A stretch of DNA of 64,000 bases, taken from positions 558,001 through 622,000 of the forward strand of contig NZ_CP107964.1 of NCBI RefSeq assembly GCF_041434935.1, given 5' to 3'. Below are positions 44,383 through 53,215 of the stretch, piece after piece. The DNA comes from Kitasatospora sp. NBC_00374. GTDB lineage: Bacteria > Actinomycetota > Actinomycetes > Streptomycetales > Streptomycetaceae. The position numbers were made by a program, and so were the translations under genes. How positions within the stretch are numbered: position 1 is the stretch's first letter; each line of letters starts with the position of its first letter. The notes beneath the pieces were generated by a model. The model had not been told where the DNA came from. It was given only the letters and a program-made list of their open reading frames with translations, and did not search any database.

Positions 44383-45288
44383 GTGCGCACCGCCCCCCTC
44401 GCCGTCGCCGTCGTGGTCGTCGCCGCCCTGGCCACCGCGTGCTCCGCCACCGGGCGCGAGTCGGCTCCGCCGGGACCTGTCGAGATCGGCGCGGTCCCCA
44501 CCCTGACCACCGTCAAGGACCGCACCCTGCCCATCGAGGCGTACCTGCTCAACGGCCGGCAGACCGCGCAGCTCCAGAGCGCTGTCGGCACCCTGGAGAC
44601 CCGCTGCATGGCGCGGTTCGGCTTCGACTACCGCCCGCCGCAGCCCGATCTGCAGAGCCCGGTCACCCAGACCGCGCGGCGCTACGGCGTCACCGATCCG
44701 TCCGAGGCCGCGTCACTGGGCTACCACGCCCCGGCCGGCTTCAGCCGCGCCAAGGAACCGGCCACCGGCCTCTCCGCGGAGGGCCAGCAGGTCCTGACCG
44801 GCGGTGGTACGCCCGACAGGCCCGCAGCCACCCCGGGCCCGGCCGTCCGGGGGCAGGCCGTACCCGCCGGCGGCTGCATCGGCGAGGCCGTCGCCAAGGT
44901 CCACCCCGACCGCGGCCTGCAGGAGGCCGAACTCGCCGACCGGATCAACAGCGGTGACTACGAACGCTCGCTCCAGGACGCCCGGGTCAAGGACGTCTTC
45001 GCCAAGTGGTCGGGGTGCATGAAGGACAAGGGGTACACCTACGGGACACCCCTGGACGCCCTGAACGACCGCAGGTGGGCCACCGACTCCCCCAGCAGGG
45101 AGGAGACCGAGACCGCGCTCGCCGACCAGGAGTGCGCCGCACGCCACAACGTGGTCGGTGTCTGGTTCACCGTCGAGTCCGCGATGCAGCGGCACGACAT
45201 CGACGCCAGGGCGGAGGCCCTGAAGAAGGTCAAGGACAGCAACGAGGCCGCCCTCAGACGTGCCGCGCAGGTCGCCTCCGGCAGCTGA
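44383..45288 (+). CDS. Putative lipoprotein of unknown function
   Basis: 301 residues from GTG 44383, chosen because AGGAG (44370-44374) lies 8 nt upstream; ATG 44365 would add six residues without a ribosome site. Signal peptide with lipobox LATAC at the Cys of ATACSATG, so the product is exported and lipid-anchored. The mature part has paired Cys residues (ETRCMARFG, GGCIGEAV, WSGCMKDKG, DQECAARHN), suggesting disulfides. No family was recognised. Confidence 0.75.
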   Translation: MRTAPLAVAVVVVAALATACSATGRESAPPGPVEIGAVPTLTTVKDRTLPIEAYLLNGRQTAQLQSAVGTLETRCMARFGFDYRPPQPDLQSPVTQTARRYGVTDPSEAASLGYHAPAGFSRAKEPATGLSAEGQQVLTGGGTPDRPAATPGPAVRGQAVPAGGCIGEAVAKVHPDRGLQEAELADRINSGDYERSLQDARVKDVFAKWSGCMKDKGYTYGTPLDALNDRRWATDSPSREETETALADQECAARHNVVGVWFTVESAMQRHDIDARAEALKKVKDSNEAALRRAAQVASGS

Positions 45289-45403
45289 CCGGGGGCGGGT
45301 CGGCGCGCGGGCCGGCGGCCGCCGCCGGGAAATGCGTTGACGGGCGGGGCCTCTTGCCGTTTGCATCGACGACGGCCGGTCGTTCCGTCGGGGGAGGGTG
45401 CTC

Positions 45404-46303
45404 ATGGGGGATCGCAGCATGCATGCCGACGAGGTGATCGTCTCCGCGTCGATGGTGCGCGGGCTGCTGCGCGCACAGTTCCCGCAGTGGGCGGCGCTGC
45501 CCCTCGACCGGGTCGAGGCCGCCGGTACCTCCAACGCGATGTTCCGGCTCGGCGAGGACCTCGTCGTACGCCTCCCCCGCACCCCGGGGGCCGCCGGCGA
45601 CGTGGCGAAGGAACACCACTGGCTGCCCCGTCTCGCCCCGCCGCTCCCGGTCGCCGTCCCCGTACCGCTCGGCCGGGGAGCGCCCGGGGAGGGCTACCCC
45701 TGGTCCTGGTCCGTCTACCGCTGGCTCGACGGGGAGAACCCGACCACCGGCCGCGTCGAGCGGCCCGACCTGCTCGCCGTGGACCTGGCGGCGTTCATCG
45801 ACGCGCTGCGCCGGACCGATCCCGCCGACGGCCCCCCGTCCTACCGCGGCGAGCCGCTGGCCACCCGGGACGCCGGCACCCGGGCCGCGATCGGGAAGGT
45901 GCACGGGCTCGTCGACACCGAGGCCGCGACGGCCGCGTGGGACTCCGCCCTGCGGGCCCCCGCCTGGTCCGGCCCGCCCACCTGGATCCACGGGGACCTC
46001 CAACCCGGCAATCTGCTGACCGTCGGCGGCCGGCTCGGCGCCGTCATCGACTTCGGCTGCCTGGGCCTCGGCGACCCCGCCGTCGACCTGATCGCCGCGT
46101 GGTACGTACTGCCCGCCGACGCCCGGAAGGTCTTCCGCGCCGCCACGACGGACGACGACTCACACTGGGCACGGGGACGCGGCTGGGCCCTCTCGATCGC
46201 CCTCAACGAGCTCTGGTACTACCGGGAGACCAACCCCACGATGGCCGGCATCGCCCGGCACGTGATCGACCAGATCCTCACCGACCACGCGCACGCGGGG
46301 TGA
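45404..46303 (+). CDS. Aminoglycoside phosphotransferase-family kinase-like protein
   Basis: 299 residues from ATG 45404 (GGGGGAGGG upstream; GTG 45398 is an alternative). Kinase-like fold: TSNAMFRLGEDLVVRLPRT carries the Gly-loop and Lys strand, WIHGDLQPGNLL the catalytic Asp loop, and AVIDFGCLGLGDPAVDL the metal-binding Asp. It is a cytosolic phosphotransferase; many members phosphorylate metabolites rather than drugs, so resistance is not assumed. Confidence 0.88.
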   Translation: MGDRSMHADEVIVSASMVRGLLRAQFPQWAALPLDRVEAAGTSNAMFRLGEDLVVRLPRTPGAAGDVAKEHHWLPRLAPPLPVAVPVPLGRGAPGEGYPWSWSVYRWLDGENPTTGRVERPDLLAVDLAAFIDALRRTDPADGPPSYRGEPLATRDAGTRAAIGKVHGLVDTEAATAAWDSALRAPAWSGPPTWIHGDLQPGNLLTVGGRLGAVIDFGCLGLGDPAVDLIAAWYVLPADARKVFRAATTDDDSHWARGRGWALSIALNELWYYRETNPTMAGIARHVIDQILTDHAHAG

Positions 46304-46406
46304 CGCGGTGAGGCGGGCCCACCAGGAGCGGCGCAACGAGCTTCGTGACGCCGGACCCGACCAGCTGTCCGCTCCGGCGGCACCGTCCCACGGGAGGCCC
46401 GGCAGG

Positions 46407-46931
46407 ATGCCGAAGACCGTCACCTACCTGGAGATGACCGCCCCGGCGGAACTCCGCCCCGCACCGGCGCTGCCCGACCTCGGGCTGCTGCGCGTCGACA
46501 GCTCCTCACCGCTGGTCCGCACCACCCCGGCCCGGATCGGCGCACCGCACGGCTGGCGCAGCACCACCCGCACGGCGGGCGAGTGGGCCGCGGCCATCGA
46601 GGCCCACCCGCGGCGCCAGTACTGGCTCCTCAACCACCGGGCCGACGTGGCCGGCGTCGCCTTCCTGGAACCGCAGCCGGGCGGCCAGGTCGAGATCACC
46701 ACCTTCGGTCTGCTGCCGGAGCGGGTCGGCCAGGGGCTCGGCGGGTACGCGCTGACGCTCGCCCTGCGCCAGGCCTGGGCGACCGAGCCCCTGGAGGCCG
46801 CCGCCGTCCGGCGCGTCTGGCTGCACACCTCCTCGGACGACCACCCCAACGCCCTTGCCAACTACCACAGGCGGGGTCTTCGCACCTACCGCGTCGAGGC
46901 CGAGGACGAGGCCGATCGGGCCATCCTCTGA
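46407..46931 (+). CDS. GNAT-family N-acetyltransferase
   Basis: 174 residues; ATG 46407 is preceded by GGGAGG and GGCAGG, better than the GTG at 46308. ITTFGLLPERVGQGLGGYAL carries the acetyl-CoA pyrophosphate loop (RVGQGLGG), and HPNALANYHRRGLRTYRVE is the usual C-terminal strand-helix. Substrate unknown. It is 103 bp after the kinase-like gene on the same strand. Confidence 0.85.
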   Translation: MPKTVTYLEMTAPAELRPAPALPDLGLLRVDSSSPLVRTTPARIGAPHGWRSTTRTAGEWAAAIEAHPRRQYWLLNHRADVAGVAFLEPQPGGQVEITTFGLLPERVGQGLGGYALTLALRQAWATEPLEAAAVRRVWLHTSSDDHPNALANYHRRGLRTYRVEAEDEADRAIL

Positions 46932-46958
46932 GGGTGGCGGCGGACGGCGGGCGAGGGC

Positions 46959-47462
46959 TCAGCCCGGTTCGGCCGGGCGGCAGTACCGGCGGATCAGCTC
47001 CTCGTGCTCCGGGAAGCGCGCCAGGAGGTCCTCGATCCGGCCGAGGGTCATGTCGGCGAAGTCGAACCCGGGTGCGACCGCCTCGCTGATCAGCCCGTGG
47101 TCACCGGCCGTGAGGTGGGAGGCCTTCCAGACGCCGCCGGGGACGGCGAGCGTCAGGAGCTGGCCCCGGGTCGGGTCCTGGCCGAGCACGGCGGTCTCCG
47201 AGGTCCCGTCCGGAAGGAGCAGGTGATAGGTGATCGGGTCGCCGTGGTGGTGGAAGTGCAGGATGTCGGACTGGTTGAGGTGCCAGTGCCCGATCGGCGA
47301 CCAGCGGGTCAACAGGTAGTGGATCGACGTGAGGGTGTAGCGCTCACCACCCGGCGTCCGCACCCGGGCACGGTGGTCGGCCTGGAACGTCCGCCGGAAG
47401 TACCCGCCCTCGACATGCGGCTCCAGCCCCAACGCCTCGATCCACTGATGCGCTGTCGGCAT
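46959..47462 (-). CDS. DUF985-type cupin protein
   Basis: 167 residues; ATG 47462 after AGGAGGG. Pattern: MPTAHQWIEALGLEPHVEGG, YFRRTF, then SIHYLLTRWSPIGHWHLN, a double-stranded beta-helix with His ligands, and DILHFHHHGDPI. This matches the cupin_5 (DUF985) family, of unknown enzymatic role. It is convergent with the GNAT gene. Confidence 0.88.
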   Translation of the reverse strand: MPTAHQWIEALGLEPHVEGGYFRRTFQADHRARVRTPGGERYTLTSIHYLLTRWSPIGHWHLNQSDILHFHHHGDPITYHLLLPDGTSETAVLGQDPTRGQLLTLAVPGGVWKASHLTAGDHGLISEAVAPGFDFADMTLGRIEDLLARFPEHEELIRRYCRPAEPG

Positions 47463-47918
47463 CGCACCCTCCTTGTCCCGGTGGCCCGATTCTCCCGTGC
47501 GACGACGCGGACCGCGCGCGGCGGCGCGGCCGAGGGCCGTGTCGGTACTCGGCGTCCCGGACCATGGGGCGCCTGTTGCCGGCCTGCGGCAGACGGGGTT
47601 CGCCCGGTGATCGCCCGGCACCTGCCGCAGCGGCGTCCCCGTCCGGATCACCCCGGACGACCTGGGCGGACGGTCCGTTCCGCAGCGCCCGCAACCCTTC
47701 GGTCGGTGCGGGCCGTACACGGTCTGTCGGAGCGTCAACCTTTCGGTCGCCCCCGCCCGTCCTACGGCAGACGCGCCGGGGGCCCTCCTACTAGCGTCGG
47801 GCTCGTCGGCGAACGCCCCCGCATCGAGCGGTGCTTGCGCGCCCGACCGCAGCCGCCGGCCCACTCAGTGGACGCACCGGCGGTGGTGATGGTGTCCCCC
47901 ATGGAGAGGTGATCTGTC
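47463..47918. other. Intergenic, 456 bp, no gene seen
   Basis: Divergent spacer between the cupin gene and a secreted-protein gene. Long open frames here are extensions without start sites. Around 47785-47800 the sequence cctcctactagcgtcgg contains TACTAG, a possible -10 element for the rightward gene; nothing else stands out. Confidence 0.4.
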
Positions 47919-48380
47919 ATGACCGATGTCGAACTCGGCGGCCCGGTGGGCCGACAGCGCAGGACCCGGGCGTACGCGCAGAGCGTGCGCCGCGGCGGGG
48001 CGGCCGTGGGGCTGGCCGCGGCCCTCGGGGTGGGCGGCGCCCTCGCGTCCGGCAGTCCGGCCTTCGCCCAGGCCTCCGTTGTGGCACCGGCTGTGGCACC
48101 GGCGAGCGCGGGCGTCGCGGCGAAGAAGGGGCCGACGGCGCCCCCGGCGCCCCAGGCCGGCCCCCGCGAGTTCGAGGGGTCCGACACGTCCGCCCCCGGT
48201 ACCGGGGTCATCGACGACTCCGGCGACGCGTTCCGGGAGGCCCTGCGGGTGCTGCACCCCGAGGTCGGCGTCCGGCCCGCGCCGGAACCGGTCGCCGCGC
48301 CGGCCGAGGGCCGCCGAACGTTCTGGTCCAGGCTGGCCCTGCGCCCCAGGAGCGGTCACCACCAGGTTCGCACCGGCTGA
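47919..48380 (+). CDS. Exported or anchored hypothetical protein, 153 aa
   Basis: ATG 47919. A basic N-terminus (RQRRTRAYAQSVRRGG) precedes a hydrophobic segment AAVGLAAALGVGGALASG and SPAFAQA, reading as a signal peptide with cleavage after AFA. The mature part is Pro/Ala-rich and disordered, with a short FREALRVLHPEVG helix and a basic tail. No family was recognised. Confidence 0.65.
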   Translation: MTDVELGGPVGRQRRTRAYAQSVRRGGAAVGLAAALGVGGALASGSPAFAQASVVAPAVAPASAGVAAKKGPTAPPAPQAGPREFEGSDTSAPGTGVIDDSGDAFREALRVLHPEVGVRPAPEPVAAPAEGRRTFWSRLALRPRSGHHQVRTG

Positions 48381-48432
48381 CGACCTGCCGACGGGCCGCC
48401 CGAACCAGGGCGGCGGGAGCGGGGCGGCGGGC

Positions 48433-49380
48433 TCAGGCAGCCGCCCCGCTCTGCGCGACGAGTGCTCCGAGCAGCCAGTCGTGGGCGGATCCGGGAGTCG
48501 GCTCCACCGGGCCGCCCGGTGCGGTCAGCACCTCGGCCACCAGCTCCCAGTACCGGTCGATCCGCGGGTCGACCGCGAGCTGGCCGGCCAGCAGGCGGCG
48601 GAAGTCCGCGGTGTCCCGGGTGCCGTAGGCGCCGGCGTACGCGGCCACGAAGCCGTCCAGCGCCTCGCCGGCGTACGGTACCCGGCCCCGGCGCAGCTGC
48701 GCGCCCGCCAGCTCGTACGCCTCGGCCAGACCCGCGTACAGCACGGCCGACCCGCGGGCGCCCGCGGTCCTGTGCACGGCGGGTCGGCGCTGCTCGCCGC
48801 CCGTGCACGGACGGGTCACGAAGGCGTTCAGCCGGGCGAAGGCGAGCACCTGGCCCGGGGTCGGGTCGTCGGGCGGCTGCGGGACTGCCGCGTCCAGGAA
48901 GGCGGCGGTCGACCGGGCGGGCATCCGCGGCGGCAGCCAGCCGCGCCAGAACCGGGCCAGCGGGGCGGTGCTCGGCGGGGCGGCCACGGCGCCGAGCAGG
49001 CGGAGCCGGTCGGCCCGTTCCCCGGCCGGGCATTCCTGGACCAGCCGCAGCCCGGCCTCCCGCCAGCGCAGGGCCTTGAGCCGGGTCCCGAGTTCACGCA
49101 ACTGCCCGGCGACGGCGGCCTCCAGGGCACTGCCGCCGGCCTCGTCCTCGTCGTCGAGGATGCGGTGCACCTCGGACACCGACAGGTCCAGGGCGCGCAG
49201 GGAGCGGATCAGACGCAGCCGTTCGAGCGCGTCGGGGCCGTAGCGGCGGTGGCCGCCGGCGCTGCGGGAGGCCTCCGGCAGCAGGCCGCGGTCGGAGTAG
49301 AAGCGGACGGTCTTGACGGTGACGCCGGCGTGCTCGGCGAGTTCGCCGATGCTGCACAGACCGTCGTGCGAGGTGAACAC
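48433..49380 (-). CDS. MerR-family transcriptional regulator
   Basis: 315 residues; GTG 49380 has GGGAGG upstream. The HTH_MerR domain is SIGELAEHAGVTVKTVRFYSDRGLLPEASRSAGGHRRYG in segments at about 10-45, then the dimerisation helix LRLIRSLRALDLSVSEVHRILDD. The long C-terminal half (about 120-315) is Arg/Ala-rich with no clear effector fold. Its own ribosome site lies inside a palindrome, so it is probably autoregulated and controls the divergent hydrolase. Confidence 0.9.
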   Translation of the reverse strand: MFTSHDGLCSIGELAEHAGVTVKTVRFYSDRGLLPEASRSAGGHRRYGPDALERLRLIRSLRALDLSVSEVHRILDDEDEAGGSALEAAVAGQLRELGTRLKALRWREAGLRLVQECPAGERADRLRLLGAVAAPPSTAPLARFWRGWLPPRMPARSTAAFLDAAVPQPPDDPTPGQVLAFARLNAFVTRPCTGGEQRRPAVHRTAGARGSAVLYAGLAEAYELAGAQLRRGRVPYAGEALDGFVAAYAGAYGTRDTADFRRLLAGQLAVDPRIDRYWELVAEVLTAPGGPVEPTPGSAHDWLLGALVAQSGAAA

Positions 49381-49383
49381 TTG

Positions 49384-49404
49384 AACCTCCCTCAGGGGGA
49401 GGTT
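49384..49404. promoter_or_regulatory. MerR operator, perfect 8-bp inverted repeat overlapping the regulator's ribosome site
   Basis: AACCTCCC (49384-49391) and GGGAGGTT (49397-49404) are separated by 5 bp. The left arm includes the ribosome site of the regulator on the minus strand. MerR proteins typically bind such short-spaced palindromes between promoter elements. Confidence 0.75.
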
Positions 49405-49473
49405 CTACGGTACCGGCGAGCGCGGCCGGGCGATCGGGCCGTTCGCGGACAACGGCGCACTGAGGAGCGGGCC

Positions 49474-50997
49474 ATGACTGCATTCGTCCTGGTGTCGGGT
49501 ATGTTCACCGGCGCACACGTGTGGGAGGAGGCGGCCGCGCGGCTGGCCGCGGCGGGCGCCGAGGTGCACGCGGTGGCCCTCAACGGGCTCGACGGGCCCG
49601 GCGGCGCCGCGGGGGCGGGTGTCGACCTGGAGACGCACATCGCGGACGTGCTTGCGGTGATCGACAAGGTCGGCACGGCGCCCCGTCGCGAGGTCGTGCT
49701 GGTCGGCCACGACTACGGTATCCACCCGGTGGTGGGCGCCGCCGACCGGCGGGCGGAGCGCATCGCGCGGATCGTGTACCTGGACGCGGGGATGCCGCAG
49801 GACGGCGTTCCGGCCCTGGCCGCCGTGTCCGACCGGTCCCTGCGCCGTCGGGTCGCCGCGCTCGCGGCAACGGACGGAACGGACGCCGACGTGCTGCCAC
49901 CGCCGGCCCGCGAGGAGTGGCAGCGCTGGGGCAGCACGGCGGGCGTCTCCGACGAGGCCCTGGACCGGCTCACCGCCCGCGCCGCGCCACAGCCCCTGGG
50001 CACCCTGCTCCAGCCTCTGCGGCTGACCGGCGCGGTGGCCGCGGTGCCCACCACCGGGGTGCTGTGCACCGGCAGCGGTGCGAGCATCGAGATGCTCCAG
50101 ATGCGGGTGAGCTTCGGCGACCCCGCCCTGCGGGCCCTGGCCGACGCCCGGGTGGCCTTCTTCGAACTGCGCACCGGGCACTGGCCGATGCTGTCCTGCC
50201 CCGCCGAGCTGGCGGAGGTCCTGCTGCGGGCCGCGGCCGGGGAGGGGCACCGGCTGGAGCCGGCCGGCGCCGGGCAGCCGCCCGCGCATCTGCGACCGTT
50301 CCTGCTGGAGGTACCCGAACTCCCCCGGGAGCGCCACGGGAACATCGACCTGTACCTGCCGGAGGCGCAGGGGCCGCGGCCTGCGGTGGTGTTCGTGCAC
50401 GGCGGCCCGGTCCCCGCCGAGGCGCGGCCGACCCCGCGGGACTCGCCGACCATGACGGGGTACGCCCGCTACGCGGCGGGACTGGGGGTGGTGGGTGTGA
50501 CCCTCGACCACCGTCTGCACGACCTGGGCGACTTCGAGCGCGCCGCCGCGGACGTCGCCGCCGCGGTGGAGTTCGTCCGGGGCGATGCCCGGGTGGACGC
50601 CGGCCGGGTCGCGCTGTGGTTCTTCTCGGCCGGCGGTCTGGTCGCGGCGGACTGGCTGGGGGCGCCTCCGGTGTGGCTGCGCTGCGTGGCCGCGACCTAC
50701 CCGGTGCTGGCGCCGCTGCCGAACTGGGGCCTGACCGACAGCCGGTTCCACCCTGTGGACGCGGTCGCGGGCGCGGGGGCCCTGCCCGTCGTGCTCACCC
50801 GGGCGGGGCTGGAGATGCCCGAGATCGCCGGCACCGTCAAGGAGTTCCTGGCCTCGGCCGAGGCCTGCGGGGCGGACGTCGAGGTGGTGGACGTGCCGCA
50901 CGGCCGCCACGGCTTCGAGACCCTCGGCCCGACCGAGGAGTCGCGCGAGGCCGTGCGCCGCGCGATGCGCTCAGTGCTGGGGCACCTGACGGCCTGA
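49474..50997 (+). CDS. Two-domain alpha/beta-hydrolase fusion
   Basis: 507 residues from ATG 49474 (GAGGAG upstream). Domain 1 (about 1-250): oxyanion region VLVSGMFTGAHVWEEAA, nucleophile elbow VLVGHDYGIHP with Asp80 in place of Ser as in dehalogenases and epoxide hydrolases, and His236 in RTGHWPML. Domain 2 (about 280-505): VVFVHGGPVPAE, elbow FFSAGGLVA with Ser385, and PHGRHGFET with a terminal His. The two domains may be an ancestral fusion of neighbouring enzymes. Divergent from the MerR gene across an operator. Confidence 0.85.
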   Translation: MTAFVLVSGMFTGAHVWEEAAARLAAAGAEVHAVALNGLDGPGGAAGAGVDLETHIADVLAVIDKVGTAPRREVVLVGHDYGIHPVVGAADRRAERIARIVYLDAGMPQDGVPALAAVSDRSLRRRVAALAATDGTDADVLPPPAREEWQRWGSTAGVSDEALDRLTARAAPQPLGTLLQPLRLTGAVAAVPTTGVLCTGSGASIEMLQMRVSFGDPALRALADARVAFFELRTGHWPMLSCPAELAEVLLRAAAGEGHRLEPAGAGQPPAHLRPFLLEVPELPRERHGNIDLYLPEAQGPRPAVVFVHGGPVPAEARPTPRDSPTMTGYARYAAGLGVVGVTLDHRLHDLGDFERAAADVAAAVEFVRGDARVDAGRVALWFFSAGGLVAADWLGAPPVWLRCVAATYPVLAPLPNWGLTDSRFHPVDAVAGAGALPVVLTRAGLEMPEIAGTVKEFLASAEACGADVEVVDVPHGRHGFETLGPTEESREAVRRAMRSVLGHLTA

Positions 50998-51595
50998 GCC
51001 GGGCGCTCGGCCCCGGCTCGGTCGGCGGGTCGACGCGCAGCGGCGGCCACCCGTCGGGCGGCGACTGCCACGGAGGACGGGCCCGGATCCGCAAGGCCGG
51101 CCCGAGATCCTGGCATGAACGCGTCGCAAGGCGGGTACACCGAAGGGAGACCCGGCCGACACTCCCCCACGGAACGGCGGCCGGGCCCGAGCTGGGAAAC
51201 AAGGCCGCCTTGGCGCTCCCCCCACGGGGCGCGGAGGCGGCTGAGTTTTTGCCTGCCAGCGCAACGCAGCGTACATGCCAAATCTACGCAGCGCCACCAC
51301 CTGACCGATCGAACGGTCGGTCGGAGTGCCCGAGCCCCGCCCCAGACCGCCGCCGCACGGCCCCCGGCCCCGGCCGGACCACTGTTTCCATCCATGCGTC
51401 CCTGGCCGACGATGCAGGTCACGCCGGTCAACCCCGCGCGGCGGTTCGCGCGAGCGGGACGACCACGAGCCGGCGAGGACCTGCGAGCCCGACCACCACG
51501 GCACCGCCCGACACGGCCCACGACCGCACCCTCAGGTGCTGCCCTGTCAGCGGGCCGCGCGGCGCCTCTCCCTGGCCGAGCAGTCGGACACCCCG
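50998..51595. other. Intergenic, 598 bp, no convincing gene
   Basis: The spacer lies between the ends of two converging genes. Open frames here are Arg/Pro-rich shadows. It holds a locally AT-rich stretch around 51240-51290. Next to it is an inverted repeat GACCGATCG-AA-CGGTCGGTC (51303-51322, one mismatch) of the kind bound by TetR-like proteins. A lost small gene is possible. Confidence 0.4.
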
Positions 51596-52876
51596 TCAGG
51601 GCTTGCACGGCCCCGAGTCGCCGACCACACCCACCCGGAAGCCCAGCCACGGATAGGTGTGGCCGAAGAAGACGTTGTCCTGCGGCTGCAGGCCGACCGC
51701 GGAGGGCCACATCTGGTACGCCCCCGCGTTGGACACCCCGCCGTGCTCGCGCCGCCACACGCGCGCCGGATCGCCGCCGGCAGGCGGCGGGGTGATCGTG
51801 TCCGTCCACTCGACCGCGTTGCCGCCCTGGTCGAGGGTGCCCCACGGAGAGGTGGTCCGTGCCTGGCCGACCGTTCCGAGACTGCCCTGATAGGCCGCGG
51901 CGTAGGCGATGGGGTCGAGCCCGAACGGGTTGGCGGTGGCGCAGACGGCGGGTTGCACCTGGCCGGGGCACCAGCTCGGCGCGGGCAGGCCGGTGGCGTG
52001 GTAGGAGGCCAGCGGCTGGGTCGCCCCGTTGGTGACGTCGCCGGTGGTGGGGTGGAGGACGGTGGGCGCCGGTGCGCTCGCGTCGCCGTCGCCGAAGACC
52101 CCGGCGTTGGTCGGGTACTTCCAGTAGGAGTAGGTCCCGCCGCCGCTCGGGTCGTAGTAGGCGGCCTTGATCCACTCGTTCTGGCTCGGCACCACGAAGC
52201 CGGAGCCACCGGCCCGGGTCGCGTCGGGCCGGGCCAGGTCGTACATCCCGCGCTCGGTCTGCGGCGACAGTTCGACCTCGTAGGTGGCGTACTCGAAGGT
52301 GCCGCTGGTGCTCGCCCCCCTGGAGATCAACCGGCCGTTGTAGAGCGAGTTGACGAACCGCGCCGCCTTGAGGAAGTCGGCGAAGCCGTACGGCTTGTCC
52401 GCCCACTCCGGGAACGCCACGGAGTAGTGGTGGCCGTCGGGGGCGGCGGCCGAGAAGTCGATCGAGCCGTACTTCGGCCACGCCGACGAGCTCTCCGTCC
52501 GGTCGTACAGGCCGTGCGGATCGCGCCCGCCGCGGTCCGCCGTGTTCAGGAAGGCCACCCACTGGGCGACGGTGATCTCGAACTGCCCGATCTCGTACGG
52601 ATCGTCGACACCGCCCACCATCAGGCAGTCGGCCGATCCCGGCGGGGCGTCGGCGCAGGACCGGTAGACCGCGTCCGTGAACGGCACGACCCCGACCGCC
52701 GCGTTGCCCGGCGCACCGACCTTCGCGGTCGTCACGGTGACCACCTCGCCCCGGACACCCCCCGGCTGGCCGGTCCCGGACACCGCGGCACCCGCGGACG
52801 GGGCGAGCAGCACCGACACCCCACACGCGGCCAGGGCAGCCCGGCCGAGGCCGGTTCGGACGGAGACGACGTGCAT
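51596..52876 (-). CDS. Secreted FGE-sulfatase (SUMF1-like) domain protein
   Basis: 426 residues; ATG 52876 has AAAGGG at correct spacing, unlike ATG 52882. The signal peptide is LGRAALAACGVSVLLAPSAGA. The body follows the formylglycine-generating-enzyme fold: GQFEITVAQWVAFLN, VPSQNEWIKAAYYDP, GTLDQGGNAVEWTD and the final WLGFRVGVV. The paired Cys used for catalysis by true FGE is not evident, and the protein is exported, so sulfatase maturation is unlikely; a binding or structural role is more probable. Convergent with the tandem hydrolase. Confidence 0.8.
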   Translation of the reverse strand: MHVVSVRTGLGRAALAACGVSVLLAPSAGAAVSGTGQPGGVRGEVVTVTTAKVGAPGNAAVGVVPFTDAVYRSCADAPPGSADCLMVGGVDDPYEIGQFEITVAQWVAFLNTADRGGRDPHGLYDRTESSSAWPKYGSIDFSAAAPDGHHYSVAFPEWADKPYGFADFLKAARFVNSLYNGRLISRGASTSGTFEYATYEVELSPQTERGMYDLARPDATRAGGSGFVVPSQNEWIKAAYYDPSGGGTYSYWKYPTNAGVFGDGDASAPAPTVLHPTTGDVTNGATQPLASYHATGLPAPSWCPGQVQPAVCATANPFGLDPIAYAAAYQGSLGTVGQARTTSPWGTLDQGGNAVEWTDTITPPPAGGDPARVWRREHGGVSNAGAYQMWPSAVGLQPQDNVFFGHTYPWLGFRVGVVGDSGPCKP

Positions 52877-53215
52877 GGTCATTCCCTTTCGGCCGTCACG
52901 GACCACCCCGGAGAACCGACACGGCGGGGCCCGACAGTCACAACAGCGAGTGACCACACGCTAGAGCACTCGCCACTCTCCGCAGCCGAAGCGTCACGGA
53001 GACAGCCGGAAATAGTCGCCGTTGCGCTGCACGGGCGGACGGCGCGTCAGATCCCGGCCCGGCGGTGGCCGGCAGCCGCCCCGCCGAGCGCTGCGATCGA
53101 CTCACTCGTCCGAGTGAGCATCCCGCCCGGCGGGCGCGGGCTGTAGCAGGCTCTGCCCAGGCGCCGCGCCCCATCTCGTCGCGGCGCCGCACGGACGACT
53201 TCTGCGGAGGCTGGA
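52877..53215. other. Intergenic, 339 bp, with a short hairpin
   Basis: Divergent spacer between the FGE-domain gene and the GcvH gene. CTCACTC-GTCC-GAGTGAG (53101-53118) is a perfect small hairpin about 100 bp before the GcvH start. No two-aptamer glycine riboswitch features could be drawn around it. Confidence 0.4.

Noticed and set aside
45404..46303. Aminoglycoside resistance gene
   Set aside because: The fold is APH-like but the family is broad; nothing here indicates a drug substrate.
52877..53215. Glycine riboswitch upstream of gcvH
   Set aside because: Only one small hairpin can be drawn; the conserved aptamer core and tandem arrangement are not visible.
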